A stretch of DNA of 64,000 bases. Origin: Tamarix chinensis (taxonomy: Eukaryota > Streptophyta > Magnoliopsida > Caryophyllales > Tamaricaceae). The position numbers were made by a program, and so were the translations under genes. The notes under the pieces are model-generated. The model was not told the origin of the DNA. It saw only the letters and a list, made by a program, of their open reading frames with translations, and ran no database searches. Of this stretch, positions 34,377 to 45,425 are shown one piece after another. The stretch spans positions 55,058,638 through 55,122,637 of the forward strand of contig CM060177.1 of assembly GCA_030549775.1 (NCBI GenBank). Direction: 5' to 3'. Within the stretch, counting starts at the first letter, position 1, and each line of letters opens with the position of its first letter.

Positions 34377-35115
34377 TAATCAATCCTAGAAAACTACGCA
34401 CCTCCTTGACAAAAGTTGGTGTTGGCCACTCAAAAACTACTTGAACTTTAGAAGGTGTCATTGCCACCCCATCCTTTAAAATTACATTCTCAAGGAAAGC
34501 TACTTGATCTATCCTATACTCACCCTTTGAAATCTTGGTATACAACTTGTGTGACCTTAACAATGCCAACATCTTCTTTTGGTGTTATTCATGCTTTTCT
34601 CGATTGTTGGTGTAGATGAGGATGTCGTCGATGAAGACCACGATGAACTAATCTAAGAATGGTAAAAAAAAAAAATCTAGTTCATAAGTGACATGAATGC
34701 TGCCAGTGCATCAATGAGTCCATAAGGTAATACTGTGATCTCGTAATGGCCATATCTTGTCAAAAATGTAGTCTTAGGTATGTCTTGCTTTGAAATCCTC
34801 AATTGATGGTAAGCTGACCAATGATAAATCTTGTATAACACCTTAGCTCCCTTGATTTGATCAAATAGGTCATTGATCATTGGTTATGGGCAATAGTTTT
34901 TCACTGTAACTTGAATCAACCCTTGATAATCAATGCACATTCTTAGGATCCCATCATTTTTCCTCATGAATAGGATTGATGCTCCCTATAGATACACTTG
35001 GTTAGATGTTTCCCTTTTTAAATAAGTCCTCTAACAAAGCCTTAAGATCTTTCATCTGTGTAAGTGCAATATGGTACAGTGCTTTAGATATTTCTTTTGT
35101 CCTTAGAAATACATC
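34377..35115 (-). pseudogene. chromovirus (Tekay/Del-like) reverse transcriptase (minus strand)
   Basis: From high to low coordinates the minus strand reads [51 protein letters not shown], then the open block 34880-34677 with [61 protein letters not shown]. The catalytic box is FIVVFIDDILIYTN at about 34600-34640, and the block 34572-34377 has KLYTKISKGEYRIDQVAFLE, VQVVFEWPTPTFVKEVRSFL. The FDQ...GAK, DIPKTTF and RYGHYE words mark the Tekay/Del chromovirus group. Frame breaks at the YCP-MIND joint and near 34675. Interrupted at 34377 by the solo LTR. Confidence 0.92.
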
Positions 35116-35299
35116 CACTATAAATGTTAAACATGTGGTATACCTAGAATTTCATTAGGGAATATATTGGGATATTCGCAGATCACTATAATTTTCCCTA
35201 ATTGTATCTCAATAGCCTCAATATCTTGAACACTACACAAGAAGAGTAGATAACCCTAACAAAGAAGAGAACTCATCATTATTGTCGACACTACCTTTA

Positions 35300-35520
35300 T
35301 AGTGGAGTTAGGTTCATACTTTTGATATGAGATAAAAATGTCCTTTGGTCCTCATAGAACCACACTTTCAAGTGCACAATCTATCAACATTTTGTTCTTC
35401 CCCAACATGTCCATCCCCACAATTACATTTAAGTTGCTCCATTCAAGCTCCATGAGATTTATGGGAAACTCTACTCCTAACTCTCAAGGCCTCCACCTTA
35501 TAGAAACTAGAGCATGCAAT
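35300..35520 (-). pseudogene. chromovirus protease C-terminal fragment (minus strand)
   Basis: The minus strand gives LNVIVGMDMLGKNKMLIDCA then LESVVL and GPKDIF, matching the gypsy protease segment DVILGMDWLS.n.A.IDC...v.F. The catalytic DSGA motif expected further upstream (about 35520-35640) was not recognised with confidence. Confidence 0.75.
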
Positions 35521-35639
35521 CTTATCCCCCAAAGAAACCACAACAGAAATGGAAGTTATACTAGACAGATGCAAAGAAGCTCTAGCTACGATTGCAAATG
35601 AAACAAAAGAATGTGATGTACTAGAGTCAAATAGTTAGC

Positions 35640-36850
35640 ATGATGAGCATATCTAGTCACCACACAAGCCTCGTGCTCTCCCTCTAATTGGCTAATCATG
35701 TTCAAGAGCCCTTCTAAAGGAACTCTCAAGGCATTATCCGATCCTTGGCCATGCTGAAAGGTGCATGGTTTTGGACCTCTAGGCTAAGTATCTTAACTGG
35801 CAACAATAGCTAGTGATGGATGAACCCTTAGAATTTGTGGCTAAACTGCTAAATAGATTCGATGCCCTAAATTCGAGACTGAACTCTATGAATACTACCA
35901 TCTTTGACACAACATTCATTGGCTCTATGGTCCACCATATCACATCGATGGCAAGTCAGTTGTTGCTTCCGCAATCTACTCTTGGGTGATATGCTCTATA
36001 ACTCTTACAATGGTAATGCCTCTTCTTGGCATGTGCCCTAGAATGACCACCAACTTTGTGTGTTGACCCCATACCCCTAGGTGACAAGATACCTCTAAAT
36101 TAAGCCTTCTTCCTATCACCGAAACACTAACGATGCTTAAAATTCCTCTTTTCCCCCAGCTACACACTTCGAGCTTGGATATATCAACAAGCCTCCAAAT
36201 CTCAATCATATATTCCCACCATGTCTGGTGGACTAACTCCAACTAATAACTCTTGGTATTTGATCCCTAGGGTGATCATAAAATGGCGAACCTTCATCGT
36301 TTCATTGGTCTCTACCTTGTGAGAAAATTAGACCAGGTCCACAAATCTCATGTAGTACTCCTTTATCGACATGCCTCCTTGCCAAAGGGCTATGAAATTG
36401 TAATAATTCTTTATACGGAAATGAGTGCAACAACAATGGGTATAAAGTGCCTCAAGATATTTTCCCCAACCTATAGGCTCTCTGCCTCTACATTAGACTC
36501 TCCTCTATTAGGAGTTTGCTCTCCCCCTCAGGTAATATATTGCCACATAAATCCTCTTGTCTTAAGGGTAACCACATGTAGTGAAGGTATTCTCCATGTC
36601 CTTGTCTCATCTTTCCATAATTTTTGAGTCCCCTTGACCCTCAAAGATAGATGGGTGATGATTCCCAACTCTCCTAAGCCAATATTTCAAAACTTATGCG
36701 GGTGCTAGTACTAGTAGTGATTATGGAGCACTGAAGTAGACTTCCATGTACATATTGACAGTCTCCGTGAATGCCTCAATGCACTCTTAATGACAATTGG
36801 AGGCCATCAACTCCAAAAGTGCAGGACTAATAAAAAATGATCTATTACCA
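35640..36850 (-). pseudogene. chromovirus gag remnant (minus strand)
   Basis: On the minus strand near 36370-36240 the sequence KEYYMRFVDLV, FSHKVETNETMKVRHFMITL, GIKYQELLVGVSPPDMVG matches the C-terminal half of the retrotransposon gag domain (rF..L........E..k...F..GL......V). A degenerate zinc-knuckle-like segment lies around 35950-36030. Stops and frame changes throughout. Gag would form the virus-like particle; this is a dead copy. It follows the primer-binding site at 36926-36937 in the correct order. Confidence 0.7.
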
Positions 36851-36925
36851 AATACTAAGACTCACACAAGAAATAAGCATAAAGTTTATCTATATCAAAT
36901 TAAAATTGGAAAAATTTTCTAAGAA

Positions 36926-36937
36926 GCTTTGATACCA
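36926..36937 (-). promoter_or_regulatory. primer-binding site (initiator Met tRNA type)
   Basis: The minus strand reads TGGTATCAAAGC, one base different from TGGTATCAGAGC, the usual plant LTR-retrotransposon site complementary to initiator Met tRNA. It sits three bases after the LTR end on the minus strand, and gag follows, which fixes element orientation and the LTR border. Confidence 0.85.
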
Positions 36938-36940
36938 ACC

Positions 36941-39390
36941 TATAGAATCACCATTTTTGTCTAGAGAAAATTTTCATTTTCAAAAACCAAGAAAAAGTAG
37001 AAAAATAAAAGCCCTTAGGAAAAATGAGGTAATATCGCCGCACCTATAATAGGATAGGCATATGCCACCTATGCCATATTAGATACAAGGATGAGAACCA
37101 AATCAATAAAATCCAAAGTAAAGTGTGCCAAACATACATTAGATAAATATCAGTGAAAGGTATAAGACCTCAACGGTCCATGAATATTCAAATACATGAA
37201 GAAAATGAAGCTAAAGTATATAACTTTTATATTAAAAGAAATAATAGGTGTAGCCCTAAACTCTTTTCCAAAGATAGCACAAAAGTCTTTAGATGTCCAT
37301 GCTCTCATGTCCCATTCCCAAAACGAGGTAGGCCTAATCCCAACCATCACCCAAAACCTACATGTCACCCTCTACTCATGGGAATGAGCAGGCGACTACG
37401 AAAATGGGCACATCATTATGCTTTTTACTGAATAAGCCAAGTTAGCTCCTCAATGAGAGTCAAAAGCACATAGGATGTAGCATGTTGTGGAGATCATTTT
37501 AACATATTTCATGCCTATTCTATATAAATAGATATGCGTGCTCTATCATGGTCATATCATGCATTAAACTCATACCATATATAACTTATCATGGCTATCA
37601 ACATAACACAAAATCATAGGTGACAACATGCAAGTTACTATAGAGATTATTCATCTATTATTAAGGTTTCTACCTTCCATGAATTTAGTTTTACCATAAG
37701 TCCATTTTATTGAATTAAATAATCCATTACATAATTTATTTTAAATTCATTATCTCCTTTAACATTCTTTCCCTTTTTATCTTTATTTTTCTCTTCGGAC
37801 ACATTCTTCGACTAAATTATTATCAAGTGATGGAATGTGCACCACCCTATGGTCTTACATATGTGGATGTCTATCCAAACCAAAGGACATAAAGTTTAGT
37901 TGAAGCCAAGTAATCACTAATGGACATAAGTCTGGGCCAAAACCAATAAAACACCAATGGACAATAATCTGGCCTAAACCCAAAAATTGGCTAAGTAACC
38001 AAATCCTTTAATATTGATACGTCTTAGTACATCATTAGTAACTAGAGTAGGTAAGGCATGAGGACCTAATAGGATCCTGTACAAGGTAGAGCCTAATGAC
38101 TAATAAATAACTGAAGGCAGATTAACTGTTAGTAGCTAATTCAGGATCAGGTAACCCAAACTCAAACACAACTAGATCAACTTTGTCTTTAAGTGATTAG
38201 TATGTTATTTTTCAAGGTTATGTGATCATATAAGGCCTATAAAACATGCAAGCAAGGCATTCATAAACTTATTCCATCTTAAATATTTCCATTCGTCTAA
38301 CCATGTGTTGGGTGCTCCATTAATATTTCATCAATGTTAACCATTCTTTTAGATTAATCCATTTTAGGCCAATAATCTAGTTTACATTACCCTTTAAAGT
38401 TAAAAAATACTTATTTTTGTTTCCCAATAAGACCTTTACAAACACCTGTTGAGTATATCACAAATTATAATCCATTAAATCCATCTGTTATGCCATCAAT
38501 CCATGTCAAAAGGTTTATTTTAATCATTTAATAATCATATTACATCCTTAGGCATATTCTCAAAGCTTATCTAAGTTAAAAGATTGAATTCACATAATCT
38601 GGCCGAGACAGTCGATTGGTTTTATCTAATTAGGTCAATTTATTTCACTTACATGTTTGTCAATTTACACAAATTAGTCAATAGGTTTAGCTCAGCCAAA
38701 CCTAGGGTTCCCTTGAATTGGTTAATCGATTTGATTAAACCACTCAATTTTTCTAAGATCAATTGATTAGTTTGGCTAAACTAGTCAATGAGTTTGACTA
38801 AAGAACAACCGAAGTTACCATAGACCTATAGGATAATTGGTTTGGGCTAATAAATTGACTATTCTAAGAATTGGTTAATTGGTTTAACCAAAACTAGTCC
38901 AAGTATCATAGAACATACATTTTTGATGTAAATCACCCTTAAAAAAATCCTATGACATCCAAACAAAAAACATATCATAGCATCACGTCATTACTTTATC
39001 TACTCATAAACAAAAACATACTTCACATTTAATAAAATCGACCCTATTTCTCTAAAACCATATCTTTTTCTTAAGATTCAAAAATAAATTAACATGCAAC
39101 AATATGAAGTCAAACAATTATATAGACTTAAAAAATTAGGACTTTAAAGAATAAACTACATAGCATGCTTAAATATGCCACATTTTAGAAGTGAGGACTA
39201 CTTACATGATGTAGGATTTTTTTTTCCACAAATGGGAAAACTCAACCAAGAAGATTTTCAACTTCTACACCTTTAAAATAAAAGGTTAAAGCTTCAAAAA
39301 TCAATGACCAATTTCATAAATTAGAATTCAAATTAGAAGGAAATAAGCTAACAAAATTTTGGAGAAAAAGAGAGAGAAGCTATGCTGAGT
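36941..39390 (-). mobile_element. LTR-B, 5' LTR of the minus-strand chromovirus (5'-truncated)
   Basis: On the minus strand the LTR ends ...AAATGGTGATTCTATA just before the primer-binding site (expected end GGTGTTACA, mutated). Going right it carries the same blocks as LTR-B at 18265-20676 in reverse: GATAGGCATATGCCACC, the CTCATGGGAATGAGC motif (37375-37389), the GGACATAAAGTTTAG segment, TAGTACATCATTAGTAACTA, and the minisatellite at 38590-38900. The far end (5' end of the LTR, near 39390) lacks the expected TGTAATACCCC and runs into LTR-C sequence. Confidence 0.75.
38590..38900 (-). repeat. TAGTCGATTAG-type minisatellite (LTR-B copy 2)
   Basis: About twelve loose units with TTAGTCAATAGGTTTAGC, GGTTAATCGATTTGATTAAA and CTAGTCAATGAGTTTGACTA. 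Confidence 0.7.
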
Positions 39391-41193
39391 GAGAAATTCA
39401 AATTCCTTCTAAATCTAAGCCTTCCATTTTAAGTTACCTCTATCTTTCCTTACTATCCCATAGCCTTATTTCCCTAGATTAAATTTTACCTATGTCTAAT
39501 TTTATGTATTTTAGCTTCTAGATGATATTCGAGTTGTTTTAGAGGGAAGCATAAGTTTTACGTGCTTAGAGACTAGAGGGATATACTTTTGTAAGGATAT
39601 AAGTCATAACAAGGTTTTGTGTGAAACATGCACTTTTTATGATATGTTATAATTAATATTATTATGATGATAATGGTATGTTGATATGATTATGGATTGA
39701 TGATGTGGTGTCAAATCTTTGTAAGGTAAGAATATTTGAAGAGCATGATCTTAAATGTTGTTGCTGCGATAACTCTCACTTTGTAACTCTAAGTGTGATC
39801 ATATGGCCTATGGTATCTTACTATGGTTTTCCTAGATATGGATTGTTTTTTAAGAATATGGTTAAGCAGTGTCATGATGATATAATAGAAGTTGGGATAC
39901 ATCCACATTCATACTCATCAACTTTTATGAACATCACCATTTTGACTAACATAAAGGTATTTTGGTAAATATATGTTACAAATAAGATATTTGGTATTTT
40001 AACTTGTTAAATTATTAGAAATATACTAAATAGATTGTGTAAAATATATAAAGTGATTATGAATAGTTCAAGGTTAATAAATGAGAAAAATGGCTAAAGT
40101 AAGAATAATAACCCCAATACTTAATGTGTCATACCTCAAATTGGGAATGGTTGCTCTCTAGAATTATCTATCGTAGGGCTAATATGTTATACCTTGTTTT
40201 AGTTGGTTTTTTGGTGTGCCTCTATGCCCTTATAAGGCCCCAGAATACTCTATAGGTGACCTGTTGTCTTTATATGAGGTATCAATACTTAAGGAATAAG
40301 TGGTAGATGTTAGAGGATGATGTGTCACCTTTTGGTACCAGTATGACCTCATGTACTTCACCATCCTTGGGTTGATTGTATCCCCATTGATAAATCAAAA
40401 AATGTAAGTAACTATTATGTAAGAAAATAAATAGGATATTTTTTGGATTGTGGATTCTATAGTTGCCTTAGTGCCCTGTCTTTTATAGTTGGAATTGATT
40501 TGGATGTGTTGATTTAGTGGTTACCTTAGTGCCCTTCATTAATAATTGGAATTTTTTTGAAACTATGGATCTACTAGTCATTGTAGTACCCTACCTTAGT
40601 CTTTGGATTTGATTTGATTAATTAGATATGTTTATTATACCTTGAGATGATGTAAAGTAATCTAGCATGTTTTACTATTGATCTTGATACTTGATATTAT
40701 ATAAATTATCCCTTGATTATTATATGTGGTTATGGTACTAGCCTTTTTCTAGAGTATGATTCTTGGATCTTTATGGGACTATGTGCAATATGTCTATGCT
40801 ATCTCTTGTGAGGTATTATAATTTACTCAATATGAGGAAATCGTATTGATACTATTTGTGGGTATGAAGTCGATCCAAGCATATTATAGTAATAAGGAAT
40901 AGAACTGTTAGGAAGAGATCTCATTCTCATAATGGGCTTCTGAGTTTAAGAGTTAGGGTAAACGGGTGTTGTACTTTCTAGTAATAGGTTTTGGTTGCAT
41001 CAGCCTTTTCTTGGACTCTTTTTTCCTAGCTATATTTTAGTAAATGTTGTTTTAAGGAGATTATTGTTCACAAATTTTATTTATGTATTTTCTCTTGTTT
41101 CTATTGTTCTAAATTGATTATGTTTTTTTTAAAGCCTTAGTATTTGGTATAAGAAAGTTAAGGGAACGAGACTTTTGCAAGTGTGGTGGTAAC
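39391..41193 (+). mobile_element. LTR-C, 3' part
   Basis: Matches in order the LTR-C copies at 43-48 kb: GTGTCATACCTCAAATTGGG, CTCTCTAGAATTATCTATCG, the GTGTGCCTCTATGCCC segment, ATCCTTGGGTTGATTGTATC, GTAACTATTATGTAAGAAAA, the TTGCCTTAGTGCCC repeat (40435-40625), and an end segment GTGTGGTGGTAAC at 41181-41193. There the copy is cut by another LTR start. Confidence 0.65.
40435..40625 (+). repeat. about-60-bp repeat TTGCCTTAGTGCCC (LTR-C)
   Basis: Three units of (GTTGCCTTAGTGCCC)...(TTGGAATTGATTTGGATGTG)TTGATTTAGT. The same repeat is present at 47400-47580. Confidence 0.75.
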
Positions 41194-41335
41194 TATAATA
41201 CCTCATTTTCAAAAACCTTAATTATAAATCGGTAATTATTTTTATTAGCCATAATAATTTTTTTAGTGTGTTTTGTATTCAATATATTATTGATATATGT
41301 GTTATTATTATGACATATTATTATGATGCTTATAA
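41194..41335 (+). mobile_element. LTR-C start fragment
   Basis: TATAATACCTCATTTTCAAA followed by AACCTTAATTATAAATCGG parallels the LTR start at 42944 for about 130 bases and then diverges. It is a truncated LTR 5' end placed directly after the end of another LTR-C. Confidence 0.65.
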
Positions 41336-41700
41336 CTATGAATGTTGTATGACCATCTATTATGAATGTCAGTACTTTTAGCATGTGTCTAAAATTTTGT
41401 ACAACCTTTATGATAAATATTAATGTTATTTTTGGCCTTTGAATGATATGGGGTGCCTAGCCTTCTTATAAGTGGCTTTGATTGTGTTATTTAGAGTTGT
41501 AACCCTATTACTCTTTTTTATTTTTGTACTATGTCTCAAAATTTAACTTCATATGTGTGTAGAAGTTACTTATTAAAGTAGTAAATAGAGTGGTAGAGCC
41601 ATAGCCATAGCCATAGCCAATACCTTAGTCGCTATATTTGACACCTTTTTAGGCTGAGAACTAGCTTATACAAGTTAAGTTTTATCACTCACCTATGTTA
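41336..41700. other. unassigned stretch with hexamer repeat
   Basis: AT-rich. A short (CCATAG)n microsatellite, about four units, lies at 41598-41617. No primer-binding site was found here. Confidence 0.4.
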
Positions 41701-42780
41701 AGGGAGTTAAGGATTCAGTAGTTTTGGATAGGTGGATTAAGGAGCTATAATAGATAATCAGGGCTTCTAATTACCTAAATGGGAAGAGGGCAGATGTTAG
41801 TACATTTTACCTATGAGGAAAGGAAGACGAATGGTGGAGATGATACTAACTTTAAGCTACTAAGCCAGTAGACACTTGGGAAGGATTTTTACATCTTTGA
41901 GGGCACAATACTACCCTTTACATATGTGTTGGCCAAAGAATATCCAATTTTGACCCCATAATAAGGAAGCATGTCAGTCAATGATTACTTTAGTAAGTTC
42001 TTTGAGATTCTTACTTTTGTTGCAAAGATAGCTGACAATAATGAGATGGTTGTTGATTGCTTTGAGAAAGGTTTGGAATCATGAACTCAGGGGCTATTTG
42101 GATGAATGATTATGACTAATGTACTAATGGTATACGTGAGGGTTTGTGCTCGAGGAAGCATTCAGAAGCTAAAAAAGGCCCTTAGTGGGCCTAAGAGTCT
42201 AGTAAAGACTTTTAAGCATTATAGAGGTGAAAAGAGAGTGCCATTGAGTGTTCAACATATCAGACCTAGTAGTGGTCAGTCTTCTCAGTTTTCCATAGCA
42301 CTATTTGGGAATAAGTGACCTCTAAGGCACTATCACTATAAGATTTGGGGAGATAATCACCTAGGAAAAGACTACTAGCATAGAATAGTAGAGTGTTCGA
42401 AGTGTGACAAGATGGGAAACAAAGTCTTTGAGTGTTATTCTTCTAGAGTTGGAGTTCAGCATTGTCAGGTACAGTTCCATCACTAAACCACCAATTGGTA
42501 GTGATATTCCCCAATAACTTAGACACCAACTAGTAGCATCCCAAGTGTAGTTACTAAATGCAAGGGACTTACTTCTCATCTATACCCACATAGTAGTGTA
42601 GGTAAAACTTTAGTTATTAGAGGTAACTAAAGTGGTATGATGGTTGGCATTTTGAATGAAATTAGTGATGCATAACCTTGTGGATTCATAGACACCACTG
42701 CCGGTATACCTTTTTTCTTCTGAGCGTTTAGACTTCTTATTAATTGTGCATACATGTCTGATTGATTGGTGTTAGCTTGA
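41701..42780 (+). pseudogene. gag remnant with zinc knuckle (LTR-C element)
   Basis: Plus-strand blocks read MSVNDYFSKFFEILTFVAKI then ADNNEMVVDCFEKGLES (about 41970-42080), the gag pattern M.v.dY...F..l...a.......e.v..F..GL. The open block 42106-42318 covers the linker (KKALSGPKSLV, SVQHIRPSSGQSSQ). At 42394-42435 CSKCDKMGNKVFEC is a CCHC zinc knuckle with the His replaced by Asn. Near 42690 FIDTTAGIPFF resembles the start of the protease (DTGA.hsF) with Gly changed. No RT, RNase H or integrase follows before the 3' LTR. Confidence 0.72.
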
Positions 42781-42920
42781 TGCATGCCTTTATGTTATTT
42801 TTGTGCTCGATTAAGGTTAGCTCTTTTAAGAAGGTAGCAACCCCAACTCATAGAAACTTTTTTTGAGGACCACTTGAGGCTGTAGCTAGTTAGTTTTATT
42901 TTGTTTGACTTCAGAGATGA

Positions 42921-42943
42921 AGCCTCTTTTAAAGGGATATTCA
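42921..42943 (+). promoter_or_regulatory. polypurine tract before LTR-C 3' LTR
   Basis: CCTCTTTTAAAGGGATATTC precedes the LTR start TGTACTATCCC at 42944. The tract before the LTR at 63901 is parallel (CTCCTTTTAAGGGAACAGTG), including the upstream GACTTCAGAGATGAA / AACTTCAAGGATGGA text. Confidence 0.65.
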
Positions 42944-45425
42944 TGTACTATCCCATTTTTGAAAACCCTAATTATAAATCGATAATTATGTGTATTAGTT
43001 ATAATAATTATTTTTAGGATTTTTGTATTAAATATAGTGTTGATATATGTATTTTTATTTCAGATATTAGATATAAAATTTAATTAGGGAAAATTTTGTT
43101 AATGAATGGGTAATTAAATTTTAATCACAAGTTAGATCTTAACAAGTATCCATTAGGTCAAATAACCTTATGCTGCTAATCAGATATTTTATCTAGTTGC
43201 TCACATAAATAATTACCCTAACCTATTCTTTATTTCTTGGTCTTTCCCCCATCCCTTTACTAGCATAGATCCTCTTAAACCATACCCCAAACCATACCTC
43301 CCTCATGTTTGCCTCTCCTTATTTTGCTCTACATTTTCTCATCAGACATCTTCTTCTTAAGACCTTCTCCCTCTCATCTTGTGTCGTGCCTTCTTCCCCT
43401 ATTATCCTACACTTCCTTCTGTTCCATATGAGTTCCTTCAAGCAAGCAAAGCCTTCTAATTTCTTTATCATTGCGCTCATCACCGGTTTCTTTTCCAACA
43501 TTTATTTCACTGGCCCCTCACCCCCTATAATAACTATCCCTTATGAAACCAACCTAACACCAATGCACAACATCACCAAATCATCCCAACTCCCTTGTCT
43601 AAGCTCACCACATCCACCCTCTCTACTTTTGTCCAAACCTTGCCGAATACTGACCACCACCCTTGACTAAACTCACCAATACTCCCCCTCTCTCTTAAAT
43701 AAAACAACCACACCTCCCATCCTTACTGCATCCATTACCACTAAAGTCTTGCAACCTCACTAAATCACCCCAACCTTCTATCAAAAGCACCAAACCCTTC
43801 CTCCTTAGCTTTAGCCAATTTTTTCGACCCCCTCCACTTGCTCCACCTTTCCTTACCATAGCTCCCTTTTTGTTGCATCTTTCCCTTCTCTTTCTTCCCT
43901 TCCTGCACCATTCATTTCTATAGTTTGAACCCCCTATAAGTGGCTAACTCCACTATTGTTCCTTCTCTCTTTCTTGGTAGCATCCACTAATTCTTGCTCT
44001 TTTGTTTCAAGAGTTTTGGTTAGCTTCTTTTGATTTTCTTTAAATGGTTAGTATCCTTGGGTTCTTTTTAGTAGTTTTAGGTTATTTTTGTATAATATTA
44101 AATGATAATACATATGTGTTTGGGTGTTAAATTCCTAGGTAATTCTTGATTATCTTGGAGATGATTTTTTGTGTAAGCTTAGATTAGGTGTATCCAATCA
44201 CTCATAAGATGATAGAATTTATTTGTGAACATGATAGGAATTTTTAGACCTAGAATCATAATAGGTTTTTATACTTTTCAAATATTATGGGTTGCATGAC
44301 AAAATGATAAGATGTTGACTAAATGATACATACAATTGGTGTAAGTTAAGTTATAAGCATAAGTAATATGTTATATGATTTACTCTCGCATGCCTATGGT
44401 TTTGTTAGGATTTTCATTCCTTTCAAGTTATGATTTAAACTCCATGACAAATATCTCATGATTGCTAATGCATGGTGGTTAGGGTTACAGTAATTTGCAC
44501 AAAAACATGTACACATGATGATTATTAGTTTATGACGATTTCTATTCACATGAACTAGAGCTAGATATATCTCCCTACATGTACTATGAGGATAATTTCC
44601 CTATTTAAATGATTTATTATGCTTTACATGTGTATGTACATGCTACATGGAAGATATAATAGGTGAGAGTTGTATGATTAGGGTTTTATAGGCACACCAC
44701 ACTAAATGCATAAAAATTAGAAAATATGATTAACCACAAAAGGCCAATATTTTTTTATGCCAAAATTATCGTAGTACTAATGTTTGGTATGGAAACAATA
44801 ATAATAAAAATGGCAAAATTAGGATTTTAAAAGGTATTTTGGTAATTTTAACTGAACATATCTTTTGAAAAAAAAAACCCTAGCTGCAAGGATAACCTTA
44901 AAATTTTGGTAGGTTGACCTTAAAATTGAATTGGCTTGGCATAGACCAATGACCTTTGGGTTGACTTTTATAATTGAAGAAAAAGAAGAATTACTAAGTA
45001 TGGAAATGGAAATTATTATGCAGTATGTGACATCTTTGATCACCTCACAAAATATTAATACTTAAAGCGAAAGACCTCAAGCTGGGAATATTTGATCTCT
45101 AGGATTAGCTATTCTAGAGAGAAGGTGTTAGCCGTCATTTATGTTGGTTTATAGTGTGGTGGTGTGCCTCAATGAGGTCGTATTTTAATATATGGATTAT
45201 CTATGGGTCCTATAGAGGGTATTAATACTTAAGCACTAGGGGACCAAGGTTGGAGGATACAATGTTACCTTTATACACAAGTATGACTAGGCATACTACT
45301 GTGTCCCTTGGTTTGAGAGTAAGGGTATTGTGTTACGTTTAGGTGCCAATATGATGGTGTGTACCTTATTATCCTTGGGATGATTGTATCCCCCTAGAGA
45401 AATTTAAAATGGAAGTAGCTATTAT
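42944..45425 (+). mobile_element. LTR-C, 3' LTR of the gag-only element, 3'-truncated
   Basis: Starts TGTACTATCCCATTTTTGA. Contains a pyrimidine tract (43200-43960), GTTTTAGGTTATTTTTGTA, GTATCCAATCACTCATAAGA, the AGGTTGACCTTAAAATTGAA segment (about 44920) and the block ATACTTAAAGCGAAAGACCT ... ATCCTTGGGATGATTGTATC. It stops at GTAGCTATTATGTA (45425), and the next base is already inside a second pyrimidine tract. Confidence 0.7.
43200..43960 (+). other. pyrimidine-rich tract of LTR-C
   Basis: C/T-rich with one Pro/Ser/Leu-rich frame (43305-43670, 121 codons). Same relative position as in other LTRs; not regarded as a gene. Confidence 0.65.

Noticed and set aside
35338..35601. 87-codon plus-strand frame
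   Set aside because: It is the opposite strand of the minus-strand protease/gag region of the chromovirus.
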